NCBI GenBank assembly: GCA_928212115.1
Contig: CAKMRJ010003334.1
Location: 99,770,223-99,834,222 of the forward strand
Direction: 5' to 3'
DNA: 64,000 bases
DNA from: Lactuca virosa
Taxonomy: Eukaryota > Streptophyta > Magnoliopsida > Asterales > Asteraceae
Position numbers and translations under genes: made by a program
Shown: positions 55,539 to 64,000 of the stretch, one piece after another
How positions within the stretch are numbered: the stretch's first letter is position 1
Layout of the letters: each line of letters starts with the position of its first letter
Notes under the pieces: generated by a model
What the model was told of the DNA's origin: nothing
The model's input: only the letters and a program-made list of their open reading frames with translations
The model's database searches: none

Positions 55539-57599
55539 TGTAACATCCCGATTTCCAAGAGTGGGATTTTAGGGATTTTATTGCAAATAAGGAAGCCTAC
55601 TCGACAAGTTGGAGGCCCCAACTCGTCGTGTAGAGAGTAGCCAGCCCGGGTGATTTATGAGGTCTACTCGACGAGTTGGGGGACCCCAACTCGACGAGTA
55701 GGAGCTGAATGAGAAAACCCTAATTTTTAGGGTTTGCACCCTATTTAAAGGACTTAACTCGCATCCTTTGGCCTCCCTTGTCACCTCATTACCCAGAGAA
55801 GGAAACCCTAGTCGTTCTTTACTGCTCCCTTGTGTTTGTGAGGCTAAAAGAGTATTTTTGGTGCAATTGTTGAAGAAGCTTGAAGATTTAGAAGCTTGGA
55901 TCAAGAAAAAGGTTGTAGATCCGTTATCTACTTTGTATTGGCAACTAATCTGAGGTATAAAGCTAATACCTTGACTTCTTATTGTTTAGATCTTCCCTTG
56001 TAAAAGAAAATGGTCATTTATAGGGCAAAATGGAGTCACTTTCGGGTTTGAGCTTGCCACAAGTATATGGCTTCAAATCTGGACTCTTCTAGGCCCCCTT
56101 GAGCATAAAGTTCCTGACTTTAGCAAGCTTTGGCTCTCCTCCATGCCTTAAACCCCATCTTAGACTTGGTTTTGGTGTTTTATGCCTCTTAATGCCTTGC
56201 ATGCACGTAAAGTTGGCAACTTTATGTGGTAACTCCACTCTAGGAAGCTAGATCTGGAATTTGGAGCTTTGGACTCGACTAAAATGGGCTGAATGCAATT
56301 TGGTTGAAGAACTCGACGAGTTGGATGGCCAACTCGACGAGTTAAGACGGGTTTTCCCGTTTTCTAGATTCTGCATGAACTCGACGAGTTAATGAAGTGA
56401 CTCGACGAGTGGTTAAGGTTTTCCCCGATATTCTGGACACTGCATGGAGTCGACGAGTTGGTTGGCAACTCGGCGAGTTGACTCGGGTTTTTGCGGTTTT
56501 CTAAGTTCTGAAGGAACTCGACGAGTTGCTAGATGCACTCGACGAGTTGGGTCAACAAGGACTGTTGACTTTGACCAGGGTTGACTAAGTTTGACTTTAA
56601 GGGTATTTTGGTAATTTGGGATTTTGATGGAATTAGTCACATGGTGATTACAGGCGGTTGAGTTCGGAGCTGTGATTGGGAGTTGGATATTGTCACTACA
56701 GCACTACTTGTGAGGTGAGTTCTTCTCTCTATATCAACAGGGTCTAAGGCACCAAGGCCGACCCTTTGGATTGTTATCCTGTTTTATTACTGTTATGATC
56801 TGTTAGATTAGTATCATGGTAGATAGGATGTTTCTATATGGCTATGATCTGTTAGATCGGTATCCTGGTAGATAGGATGTTGCTATACTTAGTGATCTGT
56901 AGATCGGTTTGACTGTCTGTAGACTGCTATGTGATTATCTGATATATGTGCATATGATTGATTAATGGCTGAAGCTTCACTGCTTTGTGCGTAAGCCAAC
57001 AGGTCGGGGCATTCCAACCCGATGGTTGAGGGCCGATAGTATTCCATCCCGATGGATGATTGGACTCATAGAATGTAGGCATTCCAACCCGATGGTTGTG
57101 GGCCGAGAGTATATCATCCTGAGGATGATTGAACTCATAGTTTGTTGGCATTCCAACCCGATGGATGAGGGCATGGGGTATTCCATCCCGATGGATGACT
57201 GGACCCATAGTTTGTTGGCATTCCAACCCGATGGTTGAGGGCCTGGGGTATTCCAACCCAATGGTTGATTGGACCCATAGTATGTTGTTATTTGTATATG
57301 TGCTGTTGTTTGTGTGTTGATACTTTGGGGAACTCACTAAGTTTTGTGCTTACGGTTTCAGTTTATTGTTTCAGGTGCTTCAAATGTTCTGGCAAGGCGA
57401 AGACGTGACCGTACAAATCCTCGCGTTTTTGGAACTTATGGTTTCTGGAAAACTCTGATAACATTATTGTTTTGAAAACTAAGTGTAAATGATTCCGGTT
57501 TTAAGTAAAGGTTTTGGAAATAATGGTTTTGTAATCACTTCCTTAATAAATGGGTTGTTTGAAAAGTTTTAAATTGGCATGATTTTTATTGATGTAACA
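55539..57599 (+). repeat. 3' LTR of G1
   Basis: 2061 bases with the same layout as the 5' LTR; the shared 3' block is at about 57325-57415. Confidence 0.88.
57015..57267 (+). repeat. Alternating hairpin minisatellite, 3' LTR of G1
   Basis: A hairpins (CAACC/GGTTG) at 57015, 57085, 57224 and 57254. B hairpins (CATCC/GGATG) at 57045, 57115 (triloop TGA) and 57184. One broken hybrid (CAACC with GGATG) is at 57154. Confidence 0.88.
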
Positions 57600-58156
57600 G
57601 TAATAAGATATATTTCCGGATGTATTAAACTATTTCTATCGTTGGATTTCAAAACTTTTAAAATAATATTTTTATTTTATCTTCTTAACATGTTATGATG
57701 CTACGGTTAAATGTTAACTCATATCAATTCATTTATAAAAAAAATAATAAAAAAAATCACGATTGATTATAGGTAACTATAAACTATATGCATCCAAATC
57801 TTGAGATATAGTTATGAAAACAATATATTAAATATTAGACATTAAACATCCAATTATACATATATAAGTATATAAGTTAAACATTAAATATTAAACATCC
57901 AAACAAAAATATGAATAAGCCTAAAATACATATACCCAAGAACCGAATCAGATATCGAATTCGGTCCTAATTCGGTCTGGTTCCTTTAGAACCAATTAAG
58001 CAGTTATTCGGGTAACCCGGATCGAAATACCCAAAAACTGAATAAGCCTAAAATATATACCCGAAAACCGAACCGGATAGCTTATTCGGGCCTAATTCGG
58101 TTCGATTCGAGTTTAGGTTCGAGTATTCGGTCCAAACGCTCGGTCCTACATCCTAA

Positions 58157-59001
58157 TTCCCCCAATATGACCCATAGGTTATCCTTCCGATATACACATG
58201 CAAACTGGTTTTTCCTTACAATGAGCTTACGAGGGAAGCAGTGATAATCGACCAATTGTTTCTAATGCACTATTGTACTCTTCACAATCAAGTCTTCTAA
58301 TTATACGACTCAAGTTGACGATAGCATCACGCACACAATGTAGCATCAAGCATGGAGAATGGGGCTCCCTTTATTCTTGGATCAATACGAGTACAGTATC
58401 GTCGAATATGATTTTTAAATTATATCTTTAAAATAAATTTTAATTAAAATACATTCGATATACAACTATTTTTAATTTGAATGCTATTTAAGTAACGATA
58501 ATAAAGTAAACGGAAGTATGATAGTTGGGAATAATATCCAAATAATAATATGAACAATTCATTCCCCATTTCAAAATTTTAAATATTTAAGTAATTTATT
58601 TTAATCCATCAAATCAATTCCCCACCGTACTTAAGGTCACGTGTGTTGTCTGACCAAGGACCACTTGGCCTCCCTGGTAAATATCCTCAAAGATTTTCTT
58701 TTAGTGATTGTAATGATACATGTATTTAAGTTAAATAAAACTATAAATTATGAAAACTCAATGTGATTACAATAAACGATCAAGAGGTAGCAAGGTCATG
58801 ATAGTACTCCAGTCCTCTCCAATTATATAAACTAGAAAAGTATCCCCTTGCTACGCATGGGGTATCAATTGAAGCTCAGGATATTGAAGAGGGACGAAAA
58901 GTGGGCAAACTTCAAATCAGGGACCAAAAGCGCACAAACCCCAAACTAATGTGGCAAAAGTCCTAAAAGGCAAAAGCTTACTGTTTGTAAGGCTCCTCTC
59001 T
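58157..59001. other. Unassigned DNA
   Basis: No gene seen. 58820-58990 has repeat-like phrases about GGGACCAAAAGCGCACAAACC, as in other transposon edges. Confidence 0.4.
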
Positions 59002-59002
59002 T

Positions 59003-59075
59003 TAATTACATATATAATTAATGAGTAAATTACAGTTTCTTTAATTGTATATATAATTAATGAGTAAATTACAGT
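59003..59075 (+). repeat. Tandem duplication of about 36 bp
   Basis: TTTAATTACATATATAATTA plus ATGAGTAAATTACAGTT occurs twice in a row with one change. The second copy holds the left end of the MULE-like element. Confidence 0.8.
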
Positions 59076-60176
59076 TTTGGTCCATATGATTTATACCAAT
59101 CTATATTTTTAGTCCAATTTTTTCATTTTTTACTAAATTACAAATATAGTCCATGTGGTTATATATATTTTTTGAATCAAGTCCTGAGTTTTTATTTTGA
59201 ACACAAACAGTACTTATGGTATTATTTTGACAAGTTTTCGTCCATGTTTGAGATAAAATGACAATATTATCCTTACCAATTTCATTTTTAACTTTTTTAA
59301 TAATTTTTATTTTAAAAAATGAGATGGCTTTAACCCCCAATGTCCTTTCTGTCTCATCACTTTCTTTCTTTCTTTCTCTCTCTCTCTCTCCCCATTGTCT
59401 CTCTCTCCCCATTGTCGCAAGAATTCCAGGCGAACCCCTATAATCTCTGACGATCTACCAAAAGCTTCAAAAAATAGTCTCTAGCCACTGAAACCTCCGC
59501 CCAGCCATAGCTTTCGGCGATACATATGAAGCTTCAGAAAATATCGGCCATCCAAGTCATTCAAAATGCCCATGAGTATAAGTACACACTTCTAAGCTAT
59601 TCACACACCTCAAAAAGAAAAAGAATTGATTTTGTTTGGTTACCCCCTTTTGTTGTCCGGTACTTCGAGAACAAGAAAGAAAAGGAAAAGACAAAATTGT
59701 CATTCTCTATCTCTTCTCTAACCAAGACCCATCCTTTTTTACTTCTTCGTGTGCCTATCTTCTCCAGAAGAGAACCGAAGAACTCCCCTGATTTCATGCT
59801 ATGTTTTTACTAATTTGACCTTGGTTATAAGCTATAAAAAATCAAGAGAAAACCTCCGATCGATAATTGCATCGGAAAAAAGAAAAAAGAACAAATTTTA
59901 TCTTCCACCTCTGCTCCTTCAACTTATAGGTTGACTACAATTATTAAATATCTTTCTCCCTCTACTTCTCAGTTCTCACAGAGTCCGGGTACAGAAACTC
60001 GGATTTTGAGTATATTTCTCCTTCTGATTGCCCACGCATCACCAACGATTGTGGGTTATTAATCGATTTATTTTACGAATCTGACAACTACTTCTCATTT
60101 CCAAGCTTGAATCATTCAAAATTTCAAGTTGGGAAAGAAGAGATGAGGTGAGGATGATGGTATTGAGGGGGGGAAG

Positions 60177-60236
<60 letters not shown>

Positions 60237-60462
60237 GGGGGAACGTGGGGTTCTTTAGTGAGTGGGTTATTTTAGTTTTTAATATTATTAATAATATAAA
60301 AAAATAAAGAAATAGTTGAGGGCAAAATAGTCATTCGATGTATGTACGATATCAAAACCAAAACTAAACTAAATAATAAGGATGGCTAGTGATACAAATG
60401 AAAAGTCATAACTTAATTCAAAAAGAATACATAACCATAGGGACCATTTCTGTAATTTACCC
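59062..60462. mobile_element. MULE-like DNA transposon, possible Pack-MULE
   Basis: Left end GAGTAAATTACAG...TGGTCC and right end, reversed, GGGTAAATTACAG...TGGTCC form inverted repeats. Inside both ends are phrases typical of plant Mutator-like terminal regions (TTGAGATAAAATGACAATAT; GGGCAAAATAGTCATT). The middle (59330-60170) is richer in C/T and contains gene-like stretches with 60-100-codon frames on both strands, but no transposase. It could hold captured host sequence; no 9-bp target duplication was found. Confidence 0.45.
60180..60232. repeat. (AT)n microsatellite
   Basis: About 53 bases of uninterrupted AT inside the MULE-like element. Confidence 0.95.
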
Positions 60463-60828
60463 TTCATTTTTTGTTGATATGGCTCGTGGCTAGTGCATGT
60501 GGTTTCCAAAAGTTGCATATATATGATACTTAAGGCTGTTATTGTGAACGGTCTCTGTTAAATAAATGCAAATTGACCAGATTGCCTTCGAACAAAATAC
60601 AAAAAAGTTATAAACTATAAGGGCAATATTTGTAATTTCTTATACATTAAAGGACTAGTTCTATAAAATTCAAACAAACCTAATATGTCTACAACCATCA
60701 ATGATCATCTTCACATTCACGATGGTTCTCTCTTCTCCTTCGGCCAACTAGAATCCACCAATGACCACCACCTCGATCCCATCGGAGGTCACCAACAACC
60801 ACATTCTCCTATTTATCCCTATCGTATA
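60463..60828. other. Unassigned DNA
   Basis: No gene, LTR or RNA gene seen; some CACCAATGACCACCACC-like coding-composition sequence at 60740-60800. Confidence 0.4.
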
Positions 60829-60992
60829 TGTTAGCCTATATGTTATTAACACACATGTTTATGGGCCCTTTAGGCATTAGCCCATTAGGATTTTGTTTTA
60901 ACTAGTATTTATTCTCTCATTTCTTCTTTGTAGCCTCTTATACTTTTCATTGAGAACCTTGTAATTTCTCTCTTTCAATAATCATATGGCCA
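60829..60992 (+). repeat. Short Copia LTR (Ale-like size)
   Basis: It starts TGTTAGCCTATATG and ends about ATGGCCA, nine bases before a primer site. It has the CTTTCAATAATCATAT tail seen in short Copia LTRs. No gag follows because gypsy DNA begins at 61105. Confidence 0.45.
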
Positions 60993-61000
60993 TATTATTA

Positions 61001-61011
61001 TGGTATCAGAG
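61001..61011 (+). other. Primer-binding site of the short Copia LTR
   Basis: TGGTATCAGAG matches the initiator Met tRNA end. Confidence 0.6.
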
Positions 61012-61104
61012 TGGAGGTTTGATACGTTGTTAGAAGGTTTTGTAGCAGTCATTTGTGGCGCGGATCAATCTGGTTGATGCTTCTTCACTGATGATGTTCG
61101 TTTG

Positions 61105-61501
61105 TGTAGCACCCATAAAATTCAAGTCAGTTTAAAACTTTTTAAACAATCCAAAAACCATTAGTTATTACAAAACTTGTTTTCAAAAGGTATAATATCA
61201 GAGTATCCCAGAAACATAAACATAAATATGAGGAGTTGTACGATCACGCATTCGCCTTGCCACGATCCCCTTGTGTACCTGAAACAATAAACTGAAACTG
61301 TAAGTCCGAGGCTTAGTAAGTTCCCCAAAATACCGATACACTGCACATAATACATATACAAATAACAGCATGTATTGGGTCCATAGCTTTACAGACTGGA
61401 ATAACCCTAGGCCCACAGTGTGAGTCTGGATTGCCTACCGGGCCCACAGCTCACATCTGGATTGCCACCGAGCCCACAGTACGAGTCTGGATTTCCTACC
61501 A
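61105..61501 (-). repeat. G5: truncated 3' LTR of the gypsy element on the minus strand
   Basis: The plus strand starts TGTAGCACCC. Reversed, it holds the shared block (GGGGAACTTACTAAG...TTTCAGGTACACAAGGGGATCG...AAGGCGAATGCGTGATCG) and, next to pol, three ~30-bp minisatellite units (61410-61500). The upstream part of the LTR is missing and the array is fused to integrase at 61502. Confidence 0.7.
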
Positions 61502-62920
61502 TGTCGGCCAACTTCTCGGCCGACGAACTCTCCCGAATAGCCAAGAAATGGGCACTCTTGGTCAATCGATCCACGATGACCCATATAGCATCAAATCCCT
61601 TCGCCGTCCTCGACAACTTGGTAATGAAATCCATCATGATCTGTTCCCATTTCCACATGGGAATCTCTAGAGGCTGCAGCTTACCAAGCGGCCTCTGATG
61701 TTCGGCCTTGACCATTCTGCAGGTCAAGCACCTCTCGACATACCAAGCGATTTCTCGCTTCATACATGACCACCAGTAACTCAAACTCATGTCTGTATAC
61801 ATCTTGGTAGCCCCCGGGTGAATAGAAAAATGAGCCTTATGAGCCTCCTCCATGACCGTCTGCCTGACCCCACCAGACATCGGAACCCAAACCCGACCGC
61901 ATCTGGTCAATAATCCCCGACTATCCTGCACAAACCGGGTATTCTCATCCTTGATCCTCTCCAGCTTCCAATTCTCCGGTCGCATGCCCTCAACCTGGGC
62001 ATCTCTGATCAAACTCACAAGCCTAGAATCCATAGCTATCCTCATACATTTCGCTGGGGTGGAGGACCCAGCTGACTTGCGGCTCAAAGCGTCCGCCACC
62101 ACATTCTCTTTACCGAGGAGTGGATAACGGTTTTTCACCGTTAACTTGTTCAACTCCCTGTAATCAGTGCATATCCGGTGCGAACCATCCTTCTTCCTGA
62201 CGAAGAGTATCGGTGCTCCCTACGGGGAACTGCTAGGTCGAATGAACTGCTTGCCCAGCAGTTCCTGTAGCCGTGACGACAGCTCCTGCATCTCTGGTGG
62301 TGCCAATAGGTATGGCGCCTTAGCGATAGGGGCCGCACCTGGCACTAGGTCGATCCTGAACTCGACCTGCCTCTCCGGAGGTACTCCGGGTAACTCCTCC
62401 GGGAACACATCAGCAAACTCTCTAACCACTGGGACCTCTGAAACTGGAGTCTGATCCCTATCCCACGTATCCATCATATATGCTAAATAACCCGCACACC
62501 CGTGCTGAATGTACTGCCGAGCCCTGGTAGCCGAAAAAAACCCTGATCCCACTTTGGTGCCCTCGCCATAAACAATCAGTTCTCCCCCACGTGGGGTTCG
62601 AACTACCACTATCTGGCCCTCGCAATCTATCATGGCACCAAAACGGCTAAGCCAATCCATCCCTACGATCACGCACACCTCCCCCATCGGAATCGTTATC
62701 AAATCTATCGGAAAGGACACTCCGAAGATCTCCAACTCGCAACCTCGATAGACCAAGGAAGCAGAAACCCCGTGTTCGTTGGCGATAGAGACTCGCAACG
62801 GACACTCTAGCTCGCTCACTGGCACACCAAACTCCCTACTAAAGGTCTGAGATACGAAAGATCGACTCGCCCCCGAGTCAAATAAAACCAAAGCAGGCAA
62901 GGAGTTCACTAAAAATGTAC
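61502..62920 (-). pseudogene. G5 gypsy pol: protease, RT start, integrase, with internal deletion
   Basis: Minus-strand Tekay/Del-type pol. An aspartic protease (ALVLFDSGASRSFVS, about 62870) is followed by IVGMDWLSRFGAMIDC and the run-up to RT (FADVFPEELPGVPP, FRIDLVPGAAPIAKAPY, QELLGKQFIRPSSSP). A TAG at about 62219 replaces an expected Trp. Then come GAPILFVRKKDGSHRICTDY and ELNKLTVKNRYPLL. This joins in frame to GKENVVADALSRK, the end of RNase H, so the RT catalytic core and most of RNase H are deleted. Integrase follows with an H2C2 zinc domain (HFSIHPGATKMY...CLTCRMVK) and core pieces DFITKLSRTAKGFDAIWV and VDRLTKSAHFLAIRE. It stops at LADMVG, where the LTR array begins. The encoded protein would lack RT activity and a full integrase. 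Confidence 0.88.
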
Positions 62921-62987
62921 CTAATCACAGGTACAACGGATAAGCACAAAACATATATAATAAATGAGATAGAGGATCGAAACATAC
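62921..62987 (-). other. 67-nt intron-like segment between G5 gag and protease
   Basis: On the minus strand it starts GTATGT and ends GATTAG, is T-rich between GC-rich flanks, and has a CTTAT branch-like word about 27 nt from its end. Its length is not a multiple of three. Splicing it out joins the DVVAG reading directly to TFLVNSLPALVLFDSG, the usual protease entry; without splicing the frame ends about 36 codons later. Confidence 0.6.
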
Positions 62988-64000
62988 CAGCAACCACATC
63001 TGGTGCTGCTCAGGCCACCTCCGATGTAAGCTGGAAGGCACGTCCCTGAGCCTTCGGAGGCTCTGCCTTAGCTGGCCTCCCATCTGCAATCCTCAAGGTA
63101 GCTGGAGCGGGCGTTTGTGTCGGCTTAGCGGCAAGCAACAGACAGTTGGACTTCATGTGGCCAACCTGATCACAGTGATAACACAACCTCATACTCGGAA
63201 CTGGGGCGGGCTGGCGACAATCCTTCGCATAATGCCCCTCCTTGCCACACTTGTGGCACCCACTACCAGCTCGACAAATCCCATAATGACCCTTGCCGCA
63301 CTTTCCACAAGTGCGGCTCTGCTAGCTCCCAACCCTAGAATCAGCGGTCTTAGACCGCTTTGGCGCCGACTGCAACTGTGTCGGGGCCCGTCGCTGCTCC
63401 CTCATCTGCATCTCAATCTCCAACTCACGCCGCCTAGCAGCCTCCTGTAACTCCAGTAGAGTATCGCATCGCTGTGTGGCAACAAACTGACGAATGTCAG
63501 TCTTAAGCATGCTCAGATAACGGGTCATCTGAGCTTGATCCGATGCAAACTCCAGGAAAAACATTGCCCTCTCCGTGAATACCCGGGTGATCTCCGTCAC
63601 CGACTCCCCCTCCTGTCTCAAACTCAAAAACTCATGAGCCAATTGTTCCCGCTCAACCCAAGGAATGTATCGAGCGCGGAACATATCCCTGAACTGCTCC
63701 CAAGTAACAACAGCTCTCTGATCGTCCGTGTACGACCCTGTCGTCAATCTCCACCAGTCCTTGGCCCCAAGCCTCAGCAGGTTCAGGGCACATCTGACCT
63801 TCTGGTCAGTAGGACATGAACACGTGAAGAAACAGCCCTCCACGTCGGATAACCACCTCATAGCTCTAATCGGATCCTGGGTACCATCGAATGTCGGGGG
63901 CTTCGTGTTATCGAAATCCCGGTACTGGAAGCCCCGACTGGCTCCACCTCCTCCTGCCGCTGTTACAGCCGATGCAGCTGCAGCGGCAGTCGTCTCTGCA
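62988..64000 (-). pseudogene. G5 gypsy gag, runs off the window
   Basis: Open from the window edge, reading GFQYRDFDNTKPPTFDG and then the Retrotrans_gag domain (RWLSDVEGCFFTCSCPTDQK, LLRLGAKDWWRLTT, WEQFRDMFRARYIP, EFLSLRQEGESVTEI). A TAG at 63322-63324 comes just before three zinc knuckles: CGKCGKGHYGIC, CHKCGKEGHYAKDC and CYHCDQVGHMKSNC. Another stop, a TGA at about 63010 that looks like a CGA-to-TGA change, lies just before AAPDVV and the intron-like segment. Gag would form the particle; three knuckles and this wording fit Tekay/Del elements. The start codon is outside the window. Confidence 0.88.

Larger units (their letters stand above)
32201..57599 (+). mobile_element. G1: outer gypsy (Tekay/Del-type) element with nested insertions
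   Basis: LTRs at 32201-34253 and 55539-57599 begin TGTAACATCC and end GATGTAACA. The primer site is at 34257-34268. A purine-rich tract (AAGTGGCGGAGAGT) precedes the 3' LTR. Flanking pentamers ATAAT and GTAAT agree at four of five bases. Native internal DNA is left at 34254-34722, 42653-46259 and 55418-55538; the rest is Copia A, G2 and Copia B. Only the very end of pol is recognisable. LTRs differ by roughly 5% in the first 175 bases, so it is the oldest layer of the stack. Confidence 0.85.
31916..58156. mobile_element. Possible DNA transposon split by the G1 insertion
   Basis: Left part 31916-32200 starts TTAGGGATG. Right part 57600-58156 ends CATCCTAA. Both parts consist largely of repeated CCGAATAAAACCGAA and CGGTTCGGTTT words in opposite orientation, so together they form about 840 bases with inverted, GC-skewed ends. 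No transposase and no clear target duplication; hAT-like is only a guess. Confidence 0.35.

Noticed and set aside
62167..62454. Plus-strand frames at 61.4-63.8 kb (79-111 codons)
   Set aside because: They are shadows of the minus-strand gypsy gag-pol.

Overview
The window looks like nuclear DNA from a flowering plant, probably a member of the Asteraceae and possibly a lettuce-type species. The family is a guess from the style of the LTR retrotransposons; no marker in the window proves it. Only one intact host gene is visible: a 176-codon, single-exon ALOG-domain (LSH/G1-type) nuclear protein gene at 293-823 on the + strand. No rRNA gene, functional tRNA gene, CRISPR array or operon was found.

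Almost everything else is transposable-element DNA. From 1.7 to 3.2 kb there are long CT, AT, CA and GA microsatellites with three small inverted-repeat elements. A gypsy-type solo LTR lies at 4197-5552. A decayed Copia element on the minus strand (5781-8219) is cut by the LTR of a second Copia element (E, starting at 8220). E's leader is interrupted by a third (Copia D, 9989-15918, perfect ATATT target duplication). D carries gag and a protease remnant but no integrase or reverse transcriptase. A Copia-type solo LTR (17577-18590, duplication TTTTC), a Tat-type gag pseudogene (about 19290-21390), a truncated gypsy LTR, an Athila-like pair of LTRs (22943-30724) and a large solo LTR inside them (25988-28461, duplication CGTCT) follow.

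From 32201 to 57599 there is one nested stack. The outer gypsy element G1 has LTRs at 32201-34253 and 55539-57599. It contains Copia A (34723-42652, decayed gag-pol, minus strand) and a second gypsy solo LTR, G2 (46260-55417). Copia B (47830-55322, duplication ATGAT) is inserted in G2. By-eye LTR divergence falls with nesting depth: about 5% for G1, 3% for Copia A and 0.5% for Copia B. The last 6 kb hold a MULE-like element, a short Copia LTR and a gypsy gag-pol pseudogene (61502-64000, minus strand) that runs off the window.

The strongest new signal is RNA-like structure in the untranslated parts of these elements. Copia E, A and B share a leader with two stem-loops about 83 nt apart. Each has a 7-bp stem whose sequence changes with compensation and a loop of exactly 22 nt; six of the seven copies are at homologous leader positions. 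Five of the seven loops carry the palindrome GGTTAACC, which resembles a genome dimerisation or packaging signal. Other families carry their own hairpin arrays: G1 LTRs, G2 LTR, the Copia D 3' region, and the Copia A/B leaders. Several unrelated superfamilies share short dyads built on CG-N-CG. The gypsy pseudogene at the right edge also shows a 67-nt intron-like segment between gag and protease whose removal restores the frame.
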